This document shows positions 17,375 to 26,430 of a stretch of DNA of 64,000 bases, piece after piece (the stretch's first letter is position 1; each line of letters opens with the position of its first letter). The position numbers and the translations under genes are program-made. Origin of the DNA: Actinomadura terrae (GTDB taxonomy: Bacteria > Actinomycetota > Actinomycetes > Streptosporangiales > Streptosporangiaceae); NCBI RefSeq assembly GCF_022751215.1, contig NZ_JAICDG010000001.1, positions 1,426,001 through 1,490,000 on the forward strand, in the 5' to 3' direction. The notes below the pieces were generated by a model. That model saw nothing but the letters and a program-made list of their open reading frames with translations. It searched no databases and was not told the origin of the DNA.

Positions 17375-18360
17375 CGGCCCGACTCGGCGAGCCAGTCCAG
17401 GTGCGCGCGGGGCGTGTCCAGCAGCACCTTGACGACCTGCGCGGCGGCGGCGCGCTGCGCGGCGGTCAGGTGCAGCCGGTCGAGCATGTCGGGCAGCCCG
17501 CGCGCCGCCTTCCACGCGTCGTCGACCCGCTCGGCGACGCGCTCGACGACCAGGTCGCCCGCGCTCGCCGCGTCCAGGCCGTGCGCGGCGGCGAGCACGG
17601 CCGGATAGTTGTGGACGTCGCCGCGCGCCGACTCCAGGTCGTGCGAGGCGAGGTCGTTCGTCCACGCGACGACGTCGGCGACGCTGTGCGAGAGCGTCTT
17701 CCAGCCGGGCGTGCGCAGCAGCCGCGGCGCCAGCTCCACGCCGAGCACCGGTTCGATCAGGTCGTACAGGAACGGCGGGCACGCCCGCCGCCGCAGCGCC
17801 GTGTACGCGGCGGGCGTCGGGACGTGCCCGATGCGGCGGTTGACGGCCTCCTCGGCGCAGCCGTCCCGGTGCGCCTCCAGTTGCAGCATGAACCGGCGGC
17901 GCCAGTCGCGGCTCATGGAGCGGGACGTGGCGTCCCACAGCTCCACCAGCGCGGCCTCCAGCGGACGGGCGCCGGGCCGGGCGTGGCCGCGCCGCATCGC
18001 GCGCAGCAGATCGTCATAGAGGGCGTGGACGGCGCTGCCGCTGTCGGCGAGCGGCGGGTGGTCGAGCGTGTCGTCCAGCGCGAGGGCCCAGGTCAGCCAG
18101 CGGGCGAACAGGTCCACGGCGGCGAGGTCGGCGGCCGGGAAGACGCGCGCCGCGAGCCGCTCGCACCGGGCCCGGCCGAGCGGCGAGGTGTCGGGGTCGC
18201 CGAGCACCAGGCCCCGGCCGCGCGCCCAGGACTCGACCTGCGCGCACAGCTGCCACGACTCCGGGTGCATGGCCGACGGGGCGGCCAGCGGGGCCACCCG
18301 GTCGGACGTCGAGAGAAGAAGTGAGATGTCCACGACCCGGCCCACGCTAATGACCGGCAC
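17314..18360 (-). CDS. Class I terpene synthase (sesquiterpene cyclase-like)
   Basis: About 348 residues from 18360, or 339 from the GTG at 18333. The metal-binding signatures of class I terpene cyclases are present: the aspartate-rich D96-D-T-L-D100, and the NSE triad N235-D-L-A-S239-H-D-L-E243. The pyrophosphate sensor Arg is probably in the RRRACPPF region, and the C-terminal RY pair may be the GRYESGG segment. It would ionise a prenyl diphosphate (FPP or GPP) and cyclise it; the product cannot be predicted. No P450, methyltransferase or prenyl synthase is adjacent. Convergent, with a 61-bp overlap with the ArsR gene. Confidence 0.85.
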   Translation of the reverse strand: MPVISVGRVVDISLLLSTSDRVAPLAAPSAMHPESWQLCAQVESWARGRGLVLGDPDTSPLGRARCERLAARVFPAADLAAVDLFARWLTWALALDDTLDHPPLADSGSAVHALYDDLLRAMRRGHARPGARPLEAALVELWDATSRSMSRDWRRRFMLQLEAHRDGCAEEAVNRRIGHVPTPAAYTALRRRACPPFLYDLIEPVLGVELAPRLLRTPGWKTLSHSVADVVAWTNDLASHDLESARGDVHNYPAVLAAAHGLDAASAGDLVVERVAERVDDAWKAARGLPDMLDRLHLTAAQRAAAAQVVKVLLDTPRAHLDWLAESGRYESGGSVTSLRLDALASLR

Positions 18361-18505
18361 CGGTCACCAGCATGATCGCCACGTCAATTTTTGGGGAAAC
18401 GGGATTGAGGGGACGGTCACGGACGAGACCGCCGATCGCGCGGCGGGCCGTGGCGTTCCCCGGTGACCGCGCGACCGGCGACAACAGGCCGACACAGGAG
18501 GACAT

Positions 18506-19324
18506 GTGTCCAGACGGACCGCACGTTGGGTGCTGGGAACCGGGGCGGCCGCCCTGGCGCTGACCGCGACGTCCTGCGGGGGCGGTGACAAGGGCGCCAC
18601 CGTCCAGGGGGTCAAGCTGGTCAAGAAGGGCACGCTCACCTCCTGCACCCACCTGCCGTATCCGCCGTTCCAGGTGGAGCGGGGAGGGAAGGTCGTGGGC
18701 CTCGACGTCGACCTGGTCGACCTCGTCGCCAAGCGGCTGGGCGTGACGCAGAAGATCGTCGACACGCAGTTCGAGACCATGCAGACCGGCGCCGCGCTGA
18801 ACGCCGGGAAGTGCGACATCGTCATGGGCGGCATGACGATCAAGCCCGACCGGGTCAGGTTCATGGACGTCTCCAAGCCCTACTTCGACGCCACGCAGTC
18901 GCTGATGGCGAAGAAGGGCAGCGGCGTCACCTCCCTGGACGGCGTCAAGGCCAAGGACCTCAAGCTCGGCGCGCAGGCCGGGACGACCGGCGAGGACTAC
19001 GTCAAGGACAAGGGCTTCGACCCGGTCTCCTTCGACAACTCCGGCGCGGAGCTGGACGGGCTGCGCACCGGCCAGGTCAAGGTCATCGTCCAGGACGATC
19101 CGGTCGTCAGGGGCTGGCTCAAGGACCCGGCGAACGCGGGCTTCGAGATCGTCGCCAACCTCAACACCGGCGAGCAGTACGGGTTCTGGATCCGCAAGGG
19201 CCACAATCCCAAGCTCGTCGAGCTGACGAACCAGGTGCTCGCGCAGGCGCGGGCCGACGGTACCTACAAGCGGATCTACGAGAAGTGGATCGGCGCGATG
19301 CCCCCGGCGGGAGACCGCCCGTGA
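18506..19324 (+). CDS. ABC transporter substrate-binding lipoprotein, polar amino acid type
   Basis: A 272-residue SBP_bac_3 protein. The signal peptide ends in the lipobox LTATSC, with Cys near residue 24 lipidated. The mature part carries [28 protein letters not shown] and [26 protein letters not shown], the classic ligand-binding segments of the glutamine/polar amino acid binding family. The start is GTG 18506 behind CAGGAGGA. Its stop overlaps the GTG of the permease gene. The system imports an amino acid across the membrane; proximity to glnA2/glnE hints at glutamine or glutamate, which is inference. Confidence 0.93.
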   Translation: MSRRTARWVLGTGAAALALTATSCGGGDKGATVQGVKLVKKGTLTSCTHLPYPPFQVERGGKVVGLDVDLVDLVAKRLGVTQKIVDTQFETMQTGAALNAGKCDIVMGGMTIKPDRVRFMDVSKPYFDATQSLMAKKGSGVTSLDGVKAKDLKLGAQAGTTGEDYVKDKGFDPVSFDNSGAELDGLRTGQVKVIVQDDPVVRGWLKDPANAGFEIVANLNTGEQYGFWIRKGHNPKLVELTNQVLAQARADGTYKRIYEKWIGAMPPAGDRP

Positions 19325-20163
19325 CGGTCGAACCGGTGGACGCGCCCCCGTCCGGCGGCCTGTTCGCGGGCATGTCGCGGCGCCGCCGCCGGCGGCTGTC
19401 CTTGGGCGCGCAGTACACGCTGTTCGTCGCCGTCGTCGCGGTGGTCGCGCTGCTGGCCGACTGGCCGACGCTGCGGCTGAACTTCGCGAACTGGGGCGTC
19501 GCCAAGCAGCTGTTCCCCGACATCATCACGGTCGGGCTGCGCAACACGGCCGTCTACACGGCGGTCGGGTTCGGCCTCGGCCTCGCGGGCGGGCTCGTCG
19601 TCGCGCTGATGCGGCTGTCGAGCGCGCCGCCCTACCGCTGGCTCGCCACCGCCTACATCGAGGTCTTCCGCGGCCTGCCGCTGCTGCTGATCTTCATCTT
19701 CGTGGCGGTCGGCGTGCCGCTGGCCTTCCCCGGCGCGACGATCCCCGGCGGCGCGGTCGGGCAGGCGGGCCTCGCGCTCGGCCTGGCCGCCACCGCCTAC
19801 ATCGCCGAGACGATCCGCGCGGGCATCCAGGCCGTGCCGAGGGGGCAGTTGGAGGCGGCGCGGTCGCTCGGCATGTCGCAGGGGCGGGCGATGCGGACGA
19901 TCATCCTCCCGCAGGCGTTCCGGATCGTGATCCCCCCGCTGACCAACCAGGTCGTGCTGCTGTGCAAGGACTCCTCGCTCGTGCTGTTCCTCGGCATCAC
20001 CCTGGAGCAGCGCGAGCTCACCAAGTTCGGCCGCGACCTCGCCGGGCAGGAGGGCAACACGACCCCGATCATCGTGGCCGGGATCTGCTACCTGATCATC
20101 ACCATTCCGCTGAGCCTGCTGGCCCGACGGCTGGAGGCGCGCCAACGCAGGGGGCAGCGATGA
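19321..20163 (+). CDS. ABC transporter permease, polar amino acid type (HisM/GlnP-like)
   Basis: About 280 residues from GTG 19321 (GTGA overlap with the binding-protein stop). It has a cytoplasmic N-terminus with RRRRRR, about six TM helices, and the EAA loop [29 protein letters not shown] that contacts the ATPase. [20 protein letters not shown] and [17 protein letters not shown] segments are standard for the His/Glu/Gln/Arg permease family. A single permease gene implies a homodimer. Its end overlaps the ATPase start by 4 bp. Confidence 0.93.
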   Translation: MTVEPVDAPPSGGLFAGMSRRRRRRLSLGAQYTLFVAVVAVVALLADWPTLRLNFANWGVAKQLFPDIITVGLRNTAVYTAVGFGLGLAGGLVVALMRLSSAPPYRWLATAYIEVFRGLPLLLIFIFVAVGVPLAFPGATIPGGAVGQAGLALGLAATAYIAETIRAGIQAVPRGQLEAARSLGMSQGRAMRTIILPQAFRIVIPPLTNQVVLLCKDSSLVLFLGITLEQRELTKFGRDLAGQEGNTTPIIVAGICYLIITIPLSLLARRLEARQRRGQR

Positions 20164-20957
20164 CCCGTCCCGCCACAGGCCCCGACACGGACGCGGGCGC
20201 CATCGAGATCCGCGGGCTGCGCAAGTCGTTCGGGGCCAACGAAGTGCTGCGCGGCATCGACTTCCGCGTGGACGCGGGCGAGGTGGTGTGCGTGATCGGG
20301 CCGTCCGGCTCGGGCAAGTCGACGCTGCTGCGCTGCGTGAACCTGCTGGAGGAGCCGTCCGCGGGAACGATCCGGGTCGCGGGCGCGGAGGTCACCGACC
20401 CGGACGTCGACATCGACGCCGTCCGCCGCCGGATCGGCATGGTGTTCCAGTCGTTCAACCTGTTCCCGCACCTCACCGCGCTCGGGAACGTGACGGTCGC
20501 GCAGCGCAAGGTGCTGCGGCGCGGCGGGCGGGAGGCCGAGCGGATCGCGCGGGAGAACCTGGAGCGGGTCGGGCTCGCCGACAAGGTCGACTCCTATCCG
20601 GCGCAGCTGTCGGGCGGGCAGCAGCAGCGGGTCGCGATCGCCCGCGCGCTCGCGATGGGCCCCGAGGTGATGCTGTTCGACGAGCCGACGTCCGCGCTGG
20701 ACCCGGAGCTGGTCGGCGACGTCCTCGGCGTCATGCGCGGGCTTGCCGAGGAGGGGATGACCATGCTCGTCGTCACCCACGAGATGAGCTTCGCCCGCGA
20801 GGTCGCCGACCGGGTCGCGTTCATGGACGGCGGCGTCGTCGTCGAGCAGGGCGCGGCGGCCCAGATGATCACCGATCCGGACCACGAGCGGACGCGGGAG
20901 TTCCTGTCCCGCGTCCTCGATCCGGCCGCCGCGCGCGTAAAGGGGGGTGAGGGGTGA
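20160..20957 (+). CDS. ABC transporter ATP-binding protein, polar amino acid type (GlnQ-like)
   Basis: 265 residues, with Walker [11 protein letters not shown]-loop [12 protein letters not shown], signature LSGGQQQR, Walker B VMLFDEP, and switch His in [16 protein letters not shown]. These are all typical of the amino acid importers GlnQ/HisP. ATG 20160 overlaps the permease stop (ATGA), so the three genes form a tightly coupled operon. It is followed after 167 bp by glnA2. Confidence 0.94.
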   Translation: MTRPATGPDTDAGAIEIRGLRKSFGANEVLRGIDFRVDAGEVVCVIGPSGSGKSTLLRCVNLLEEPSAGTIRVAGAEVTDPDVDIDAVRRRIGMVFQSFNLFPHLTALGNVTVAQRKVLRRGGREAERIARENLERVGLADKVDSYPAQLSGGQQQRVAIARALAMGPEVMLFDEPTSALDPELVGDVLGVMRGLAEEGMTMLVVTHEMSFAREVADRVAFMDGGVVVEQGAAAQMITDPDHERTREFLSRVLDPAAARVKGGEG

Positions 20958-20992
20958 AGCGTCGGATATGTTCCGGACAGGACGACCGACGC

Positions 20993-21008
20993 GTAACGTC
21001 GCGGTAAC
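20993..21008 (+). promoter_or_regulatory. Possible partial GlnR half-box upstream of glnA2
   Basis: GTAAC-n6-GTAAC has the 11-bp period of GlnR a/b half-sites (GTnAC-n6-GAAAC), but the second element deviates and no further pair is seen. It lies 117 bp before the glnA2 start. The evidence is weak compared with the glnA1 site at 42920-42957. Confidence 0.3.
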
Positions 21009-21124
21009 AGCGGACGGGCATACTGCGAGGTAGCCGGGGGTCGGCGCGTGCCATCGCACCGCGGGCACGCCGAGCTGGCACGTCCTGTCGGCGGATCCGG
21101 CAGGCCGCATCGAGGGAGAAGGCT

Positions 21125-22486
21125 TTGGAGCGACAGCAGGAGTTCGTGCTCCGCACGCTGGAGGAGCGCGACATCCGCTTCATCCGGCTGTGGTTCACCG
21201 ACGTGCTCGGGTTCCTGAAGTCGGTGGCGGTCGCCCCCGCCGAACTGGAGGGCGCCTTCGGCGAGGGGATCGGCTTCGACGGCTCGGCGATCGAGGGCTT
21301 CGCCCGCGTCTACGAGGCCGACATGATCGCCAAGCCCGACCCGTCCACGTTCCAGGTGCTGCCGTGGCGCTCGGAGTCGCCGGGCGTCGGCCGGATGTTC
21401 TGCGACATCCTCATGCCGGACGGCACGCCGAGCTTCGCCGACCCCCGCTACGTCCTCAAACGCGCGCTCGCCCGCGCCGCCGACCTCGGGTTCACCTTCT
21501 ACACCCATCCCGAGATCGAGTTCTTCCTGCTCAACGACCGTCCCGAGGACGGCCGCGAGCCCGAGCCGGCGGACGCGGGCGGCTACTTCGACCACACCCC
21601 GCACAGCGCCGCGCACGACTTCCGGCGCAACGCGATCACGATGCTGGAGGCCATGGGGATCTCGGTGGAGTTCAGCCACCACGAGGGCGCCCCCGGCCAG
21701 CAGGAGATCGACCTGCGCTACGCCGACGCGCTCACCACCGCCGACAACATCATGACGTTCCGGCTGGTGATGAAGGAGGTCGCGCTGGAGCAGGGCGTGT
21801 TCGCCTCGTTCATGCCGAAGCCCTTCACCGAGCACCCCGGCTCGGGCATGCACACCCACATGTCGCTGTTCGAGGGCGACCGCAACGCCTTCTACGAGCC
21901 GGGCGCCGAGTACAAGCTCTCCAAGGTCGGGCGCGCGTTCATCGCGGGGCTGCTGCGGCACTCCGCGGAGATCACCGCCGTGTGCAACCAGTGGGTGAAC
22001 TCCTACAAGCGGCTGTGGGGCGGCGTCGGCTCGGCGGCGGGCGCCGGGGGAGAGGCGCCGTCCTACATCTGCTGGGGGCACAACAACCGGTCCGCGCTCG
22101 TCCGGGTGCCGATGTACAAGCCGCACAAGGGCCACTCGACCCGCATCGAGTTCCGCTCGCTGGACACCGCCGCCAACCCCTACCTGGCGTTCGCGGCGAT
22201 CCTCGGCGCCGGGCTGCGCGGCATCGAGGAGGGCTACGAGCTGCCGCCGGGCGCCGAGGACGACGTGTGGGCGCTGACCCCCGCCGAGCGGCGGGCGCTC
22301 GGCATCGAGCCGCTGCCGCAGAACCTCGACGAGGCGATCCACGCGATGGAGCGGAGCGAGCTGGTCGCCGACGTCCTCGGCGAGCACGTCTTCGACTTCT
22401 TCCTGCGCAACAAGCGGCAGGAATGGGAGGAGTACCGGCGCGAGGTGACGGTGTTCGAGCGCAAGCGGCTCATGGCCGTCCTGTAG
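21125..22486 (+). CDS. glnA2: Glutamine synthetase type I, GlnA2-like
   Basis: Joins glutamate and ammonia with ATP. 453 residues with the GSI signatures: GFDGSAIEGF, the metal and glutamate motifs PEIEFFL and EFSHHEGAPGQQEIDLRYADALTTADN, SGMHTHMSLF, VNSYKRLW, and HSTRIEFRSLDTAANPYLAFAAIL. It is shorter than the glnA1 product in this window (474 residues) and lies directly before glnE, the glnA2-glnE arrangement of M. tuberculosis. The start codon is TTG at 21125, behind a strong GAGGGAGAAGG. A Tyr in GYELPP sits where the adenylylation site would be, but the surrounding sequence deviates from NLYxLP. Confidence 0.93.
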   Translation: MERQQEFVLRTLEERDIRFIRLWFTDVLGFLKSVAVAPAELEGAFGEGIGFDGSAIEGFARVYEADMIAKPDPSTFQVLPWRSESPGVGRMFCDILMPDGTPSFADPRYVLKRALARAADLGFTFYTHPEIEFFLLNDRPEDGREPEPADAGGYFDHTPHSAAHDFRRNAITMLEAMGISVEFSHHEGAPGQQEIDLRYADALTTADNIMTFRLVMKEVALEQGVFASFMPKPFTEHPGSGMHTHMSLFEGDRNAFYEPGAEYKLSKVGRAFIAGLLRHSAEITAVCNQWVNSYKRLWGGVGSAAGAGGEAPSYICWGHNNRSALVRVPMYKPHKGHSTRIEFRSLDTAANPYLAFAAILGAGLRGIEEGYELPPGAEDDVWALTPAERRALGIEPLPQNLDEAIHAMERSELVADVLGEHVFDFFLRNKRQEWEEYRREVTVFERKRLMAVL

Positions 22487-22507
22487 CGGCCGGGCATCGG
22501 CCGCGCC

Positions 22508-25500
22508 GTGGGCGACCCGTGGAGCGATCGCCGTCCCTCGCTGGTGGGACGGCTGGCACGGCTCGGGTTCACCGACGCGCGCCGGGCCGGGCGGCTCATC
22601 GCGGAGGCCGAGGCCGCCGGGGCCGCCCCGCTCGGCGACGGGCTGCTGGAGGCGCTCGGCGCCACCGCCGACCCCGACCTCGCGCTGGACGGCCTGCTCC
22701 GGCTCCTGGACGCGGCGCCTGAGATCGCGGCGGCGCTCGACGCCGAGCCCGGCACGCGGGAGCGGCTGACCAGGGTGCTCGGGGTGAGCGCGGCGCTCGC
22801 CGACCATCTCGTCCGGCACCCCGGCGACTGGCGCGTCCTGCGCGACGACGGCTCGCTGTCCGAGGACGACCCGCGCGCCGGGCTGCTGGAGGCCGTGGGC
22901 GCCGACCCGTCGGCCGCCGACCCGGTCGCGGAGGGCCGCGACGTCCTCGCCGCGCTGCGGATCGCCTACCGGCGGCGGCTGCTCGCGCTCGCCGGACGCG
23001 ACCTGTGCGGCGGAATGGACGTCGCGGACGTCGCCGCCGCGCTCGCCGACCTCGCCGCCGCCGCGCTGGAGGCCGGGCTCGCGATCGCCCGCGCCGGGGT
23101 CCCCGGGCACGACGCCTGCCGCCTCGCGGTGATCGGGATGGGCAAGTGCGGTGGCCGGGAGCTGAACTACGTCTCCGACGTCGATGTGATCTTCGTGGCG
23201 GAGGCCCGGGAGGGGCACGACGAGGGCGCCGCGCTGCGCGTCGCGACCCGGCTGGCCTCGGCCACGATGCGGGCCTGCTCCGCGAGCACGCCGGAGGGCT
23301 CGCTCTGGGAGGTGGACGCGGCGCTGCGCCCCGAGGGGAAGGCCGGGCCGCTCGTGCGGACCCTCGCCAGCCATCGGGCCTACTACGAGCGCTGGGCCAA
23401 GACCTGGGAGTTTCAGGCGCTGCTGAAGGCGCGCCCGGTCGCGGGGGACCCCGGCCTCGGCGCCCGCTACATGGAGGCGATCACCCCGATCGTGTGGCGG
23501 GCCGCCGAGGGCGAGAGCTTCGTCGCCGACGTCCAGGCGATGCGGCGCCGCGTGGAGGCCGACCTGGACCGGCGCACCGGCGAGGCCGAGCGGCAGCTCA
23601 AGCTCGGCCCGGGCGGCCTGCGCGACGTGGAGTTCGCGGTGCAGCTCCTCCAGCTCGTCCACGGCCGCTCCGACGAGACCCTGCGCAGCCCCACCACCCT
23701 GGACGCGCTGTCGGAGCTGTCCCGCGGCGGCTATGTCGGACGCGACGACGCCGCGTCCCTCGCGACCGCGTACCGGTTCCTGCGGCGCGTGGAGCACCTC
23801 GTACAGCTGCACCGGCTGCGCCGCACCCACCTCGTCCCCGACGACGAGGCCGGGCTGCGGCGCCTCGGCCGGGCGCTCGGCCTGCGTCCCGACCCGGTCC
23901 GGGAGTTCACGGCGCGGTGGCGGCGGCACGCCCGCGAGGTCCGCCGGATCCACGAGAAGCTGTTCTACCGCCCGCTGCTGCCCGCGGTCGCGCGGCTGCC
24001 GGGGGAGGAGGCCCGGCTCACGCCCGAGGCGGCGCGCGCCCGGCTGGAGGCGCTCGGCTACGCCGACCCGGCGGGCGCGCTACGGCACATCGAGGCGCTC
24101 ACCGCAGGGCTGTCGCGGCGCGCGGCGATCCAGCGGACGCTGCTGCCGGTCATGCTCGGCTGGTTCGCCGACGCCCCCGACCCCGACGCGGGCCTGCTCG
24201 GGTTCCGCAAGGTCAGCGACGCGCTCGGCACCACCCCCTGGTACCTGCGGCTGCTGCGCGACGAGGTCGTCGTCGCCGAGCGGATGGCCTGGCTGCTCGG
24301 CTCCAGCCGCTACGCCACCGACCTGCTGCTGCGCGCGCCCGAGGCGGTCGCGACGCTCGGCAGCGCCGCCGACCTCGCGGCGCGTCCGCTGGCCGCGCTG
24401 CGGGCCGAGGCGCTCGCGGCCGTCCGCCGCCGCACCAAGCCGGACGCGGGCGCCCCGTCCGCGTCGGCCGCCGAGGACGCCGTCGCGGTCGTGCGCGGGC
24501 TGCGCCGCCGCGAGCTGTTCCGGGTCGCGGTCGCCGACCTGCTCGGGCTGGCCGAGGTCGAGGCGGTCGGGCTGGCGCTCACCGACATCGCCGCCGTGAC
24601 GATCGAGGCCGCGCTGCGCGCCGCCGTCAGCAAGGTCGAGCGGGCGTCGGGGGAGGCGCTGCCGACGCGGTTCGCGGTCGTCGCGATGGGCCGGTTCGGC
24701 GGCCACGAGCTCGGCTACGGCAGCGACGCCGACGTGATGTTCGTCCACGACCCGCTCCCCGGCGCGGACGAGCGGGCCGCGGGCCGCGCCGCGCACGGCG
24801 TCGCCGAGGAGCTGCGGCGGCTGCTGTCGCTGCCCGCCCCCGACCCGCCGCTGGACATCGACCCGAACCTGCGTCCCGAGGGCCGCCAGGGGCCGCTCGT
24901 GCGGACGCTCGCCTCCTACGCCGCCTACTACGCCCGCTGGTCGCAGCCGTGGGAGGCGCAGGCGCTGCTGCGCGCCGACCCCCTGATCGGCGACCCGGGG
25001 CTGCGCGAGGGCTTCCGCGAGCTGATCGACCCGATCCGCTTCCCCGAGGGCGGGGTGGACGAGGCGGCGGTCCGGCAGATCCGGCGGCTCAAGGCGCGGA
25101 TGGAGTCCGAGCGGCTGCCGCGCGGCGTCGACCGCGCCCTGCACACCAAGCTCGGCCCCGGCGGCCTCGCCGACGTCGAGTGGGTCGCGCAGCTCCTCCA
25201 GCTCCGGCACGCCCACGCCGTCCCCGCGCTGCGCACCACCCGGACCCTCGCCGCGCTGGACGCGGCGGTCGGCGCGGGCGCGCTGGACGCGGACGACGCG
25301 TCCGTTCTCGCCGAGGCGTGGTGCCTGGCCACCCGCATCCGCGGCTCGCTCATGCTGGTCAGGGGCCGGGCGTCGGACCTGCTGCCGAGCGAGCACCACC
25401 GCGAGCGCACCGCCGTCGCCCGCGTCCTCGGCTATCCGGGGCCCGGCGACCTGCTGGAGGACTACCGCCGCCGCACCCGCCGCGCCCGCACCGTGGTCGA

Positions 25501-25528
25501 ACGCGTGTTCTACGGCGCCGACGAGTAA
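22508..25528 (+). CDS. glnE: Bifunctional glutamine synthetase adenylyltransferase/deadenylase
   Basis: 1006 residues with two nucleotidyltransferase halves. The N-terminal one has IGMGKCGGRELNYVSDVDVIFV (G-G-x-E-L...D-x-D), and the C-terminal one VVAMGRFGGHELGYGSDADVMFV. Each is followed by a matching helical stretch (RPEGKAGPLVRTLASHRAYYERWAKTWEFQALLKARP-like and its repeat). GlnE adenylylates and deadenylylates the conserved Tyr of glutamine synthetase according to nitrogen state. It starts with GTG 22 bp after glnA2, likely in the same transcript. The glnA1 enzyme at 41.4 kb is its expected target. Confidence 0.95.
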   Translation: MGDPWSDRRPSLVGRLARLGFTDARRAGRLIAEAEAAGAAPLGDGLLEALGATADPDLALDGLLRLLDAAPEIAAALDAEPGTRERLTRVLGVSAALADHLVRHPGDWRVLRDDGSLSEDDPRAGLLEAVGADPSAADPVAEGRDVLAALRIAYRRRLLALAGRDLCGGMDVADVAAALADLAAAALEAGLAIARAGVPGHDACRLAVIGMGKCGGRELNYVSDVDVIFVAEAREGHDEGAALRVATRLASATMRACSASTPEGSLWEVDAALRPEGKAGPLVRTLASHRAYYERWAKTWEFQALLKARPVAGDPGLGARYMEAITPIVWRAAEGESFVADVQAMRRRVEADLDRRTGEAERQLKLGPGGLRDVEFAVQLLQLVHGRSDETLRSPTTLDALSELSRGGYVGRDDAASLATAYRFLRRVEHLVQLHRLRRTHLVPDDEAGLRRLGRALGLRPDPVREFTARWRRHAREVRRIHEKLFYRPLLPAVARLPGEEARLTPEAARARLEALGYADPAGALRHIEALTAGLSRRAAIQRTLLPVMLGWFADAPDPDAGLLGFRKVSDALGTTPWYLRLLRDEVVVAERMAWLLGSSRYATDLLLRAPEAVATLGSAADLAARPLAALRAEALAAVRRRTKPDAGAPSASAAEDAVAVVRGLRRRELFRVAVADLLGLAEVEAVGLALTDIAAVTIEAALRAAVSKVERASGEALPTRFAVVAMGRFGGHELGYGSDADVMFVHDPLPGADERAAGRAAHGVAEELRRLLSLPAPDPPLDIDPNLRPEGRQGPLVRTLASYAAYYARWSQPWEAQALLRADPLIGDPGLREGFRELIDPIRFPEGGVDEAAVRQIRRLKARMESERLPRGVDRALHTKLGPGGLADVEWVAQLLQLRHAHAVPALRTTRTLAALDAAVGAGALDADDASVLAEAWCLATRIRGSLMLVRGRASDLLPSEHHRERTAVARVLGYPGPGDLLEDYRRRTRRARTVVERVFYGADE

Positions 25529-25539
25529 TCGTGCGCGTC

Positions 25540-26430
25540 TCACCAGCCTGGGGGCGGTGAGCCTCCCATGGGGCGATCGCGGAGCGGGGCGGCGTTCGCG
25601 TCCACCCGGGCGGGGACGAGGCGCCAGGCGAGGCCCCGGGCCGGGATCGCGAGCAGCACCCCCGCCGCGAGCGCGCCGATGCCGCCCACCGCGTCCAGCA
25701 GGAAATGGTTGGCCGTCCCAACGATCACCACGATCGTCAGCGCGGGATAGAGCAGGGCAGGCCACGCCCAGGGCCGCCGGACGGCGCCGATCACCGCCGC
25801 CGCGCACCACAGCGACCAGGCGGTGTGCATGGACGGCATCGCCGCGAACTGGTTGGTCACCGACGCGGTGGGCCCGGAGCCGTAGAACCCCCACGTCCCG
25901 AAGGCGGCGACGGTGTCGGTGAAGCCGGGTAGCATCCGGGGCGGGGCCAGCGGGAACAGCCAGAACCCGACCAGGCCGAGCAGCGTCGTGGCGAACAGCA
26001 GCGTCCGGTACACGGCGTACTGGGCGGGTCTGCGGACGTACAGCCACACCATGACGGCGACCGTCGCGGCGAAGTGCATCGTCGCGTAGAAGTAGTTGGC
26101 GGCGGTGGCGAGCCACCCGTGCGCCGCGAATACCCGGTTCACGTCGTACTCGACGTCCAGGTGGAGCGAGTACTCCAGGTCAAGGACCTCGCGGGCCCGG
26201 TGCGCCGCCGTCGCAGGATCGACCGGGACGAGGTTCCGCACGAGCTGGTACGCGCCGTAGCACGCCACCAGCAGCAGCAGCTCCGACCACAGCCGGGGCC
26301 GGACGCGGATCTTGAACGCGGCCGTGAGCCGTCCCGCGGCCGCGTCGCCCCCGGCGCCGCGGCCGGACCCGGAAAGGTGCCCTGACCTGGCCACCCTTCC
26401 TATCGTGTCAAATGGCGGAGCCGGACGCAC
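25540..26430 (-). CDS. PAP2 superfamily (AUR1/IPC-synthase-like) membrane protein
   Basis: Up to 296 residues with about six TM helices. It has the PAP2_3 motifs NQFAAMPSMHTAW (the C2 PSMH motif) and GTANHFLLDAVGG (C3 with catalytic His), plus GFWLFPLAPPRMLPG, shared with inositol-phosphorylceramide-synthase-like proteins. Members transfer or hydrolyse phospho-groups of lipid substrates at the outer membrane face. GTG 26430 overlaps the 3' end of its paralogue by 23 bp; a later GTG (26394) lacks usable ribosome-site spacing. It is probably the second gene of a two-gene operon. Confidence 0.85.
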   Translation of the reverse strand: MRPAPPFDTIGRVARSGHLSGSGRGAGGDAAAGRLTAAFKIRVRPRLWSELLLLVACYGAYQLVRNLVPVDPATAAHRAREVLDLEYSLHLDVEYDVNRVFAAHGWLATAANYFYATMHFAATVAVMVWLYVRRPAQYAVYRTLLFATTLLGLVGFWLFPLAPPRMLPGFTDTVAAFGTWGFYGSGPTASVTNQFAAMPSMHTAWSLWCAAAVIGAVRRPWAWPALLYPALTIVVIVGTANHFLLDAVGGIGALAAGVLLAIPARGLAWRLVPARVDANAAPLRDRPMGGSPPPGW

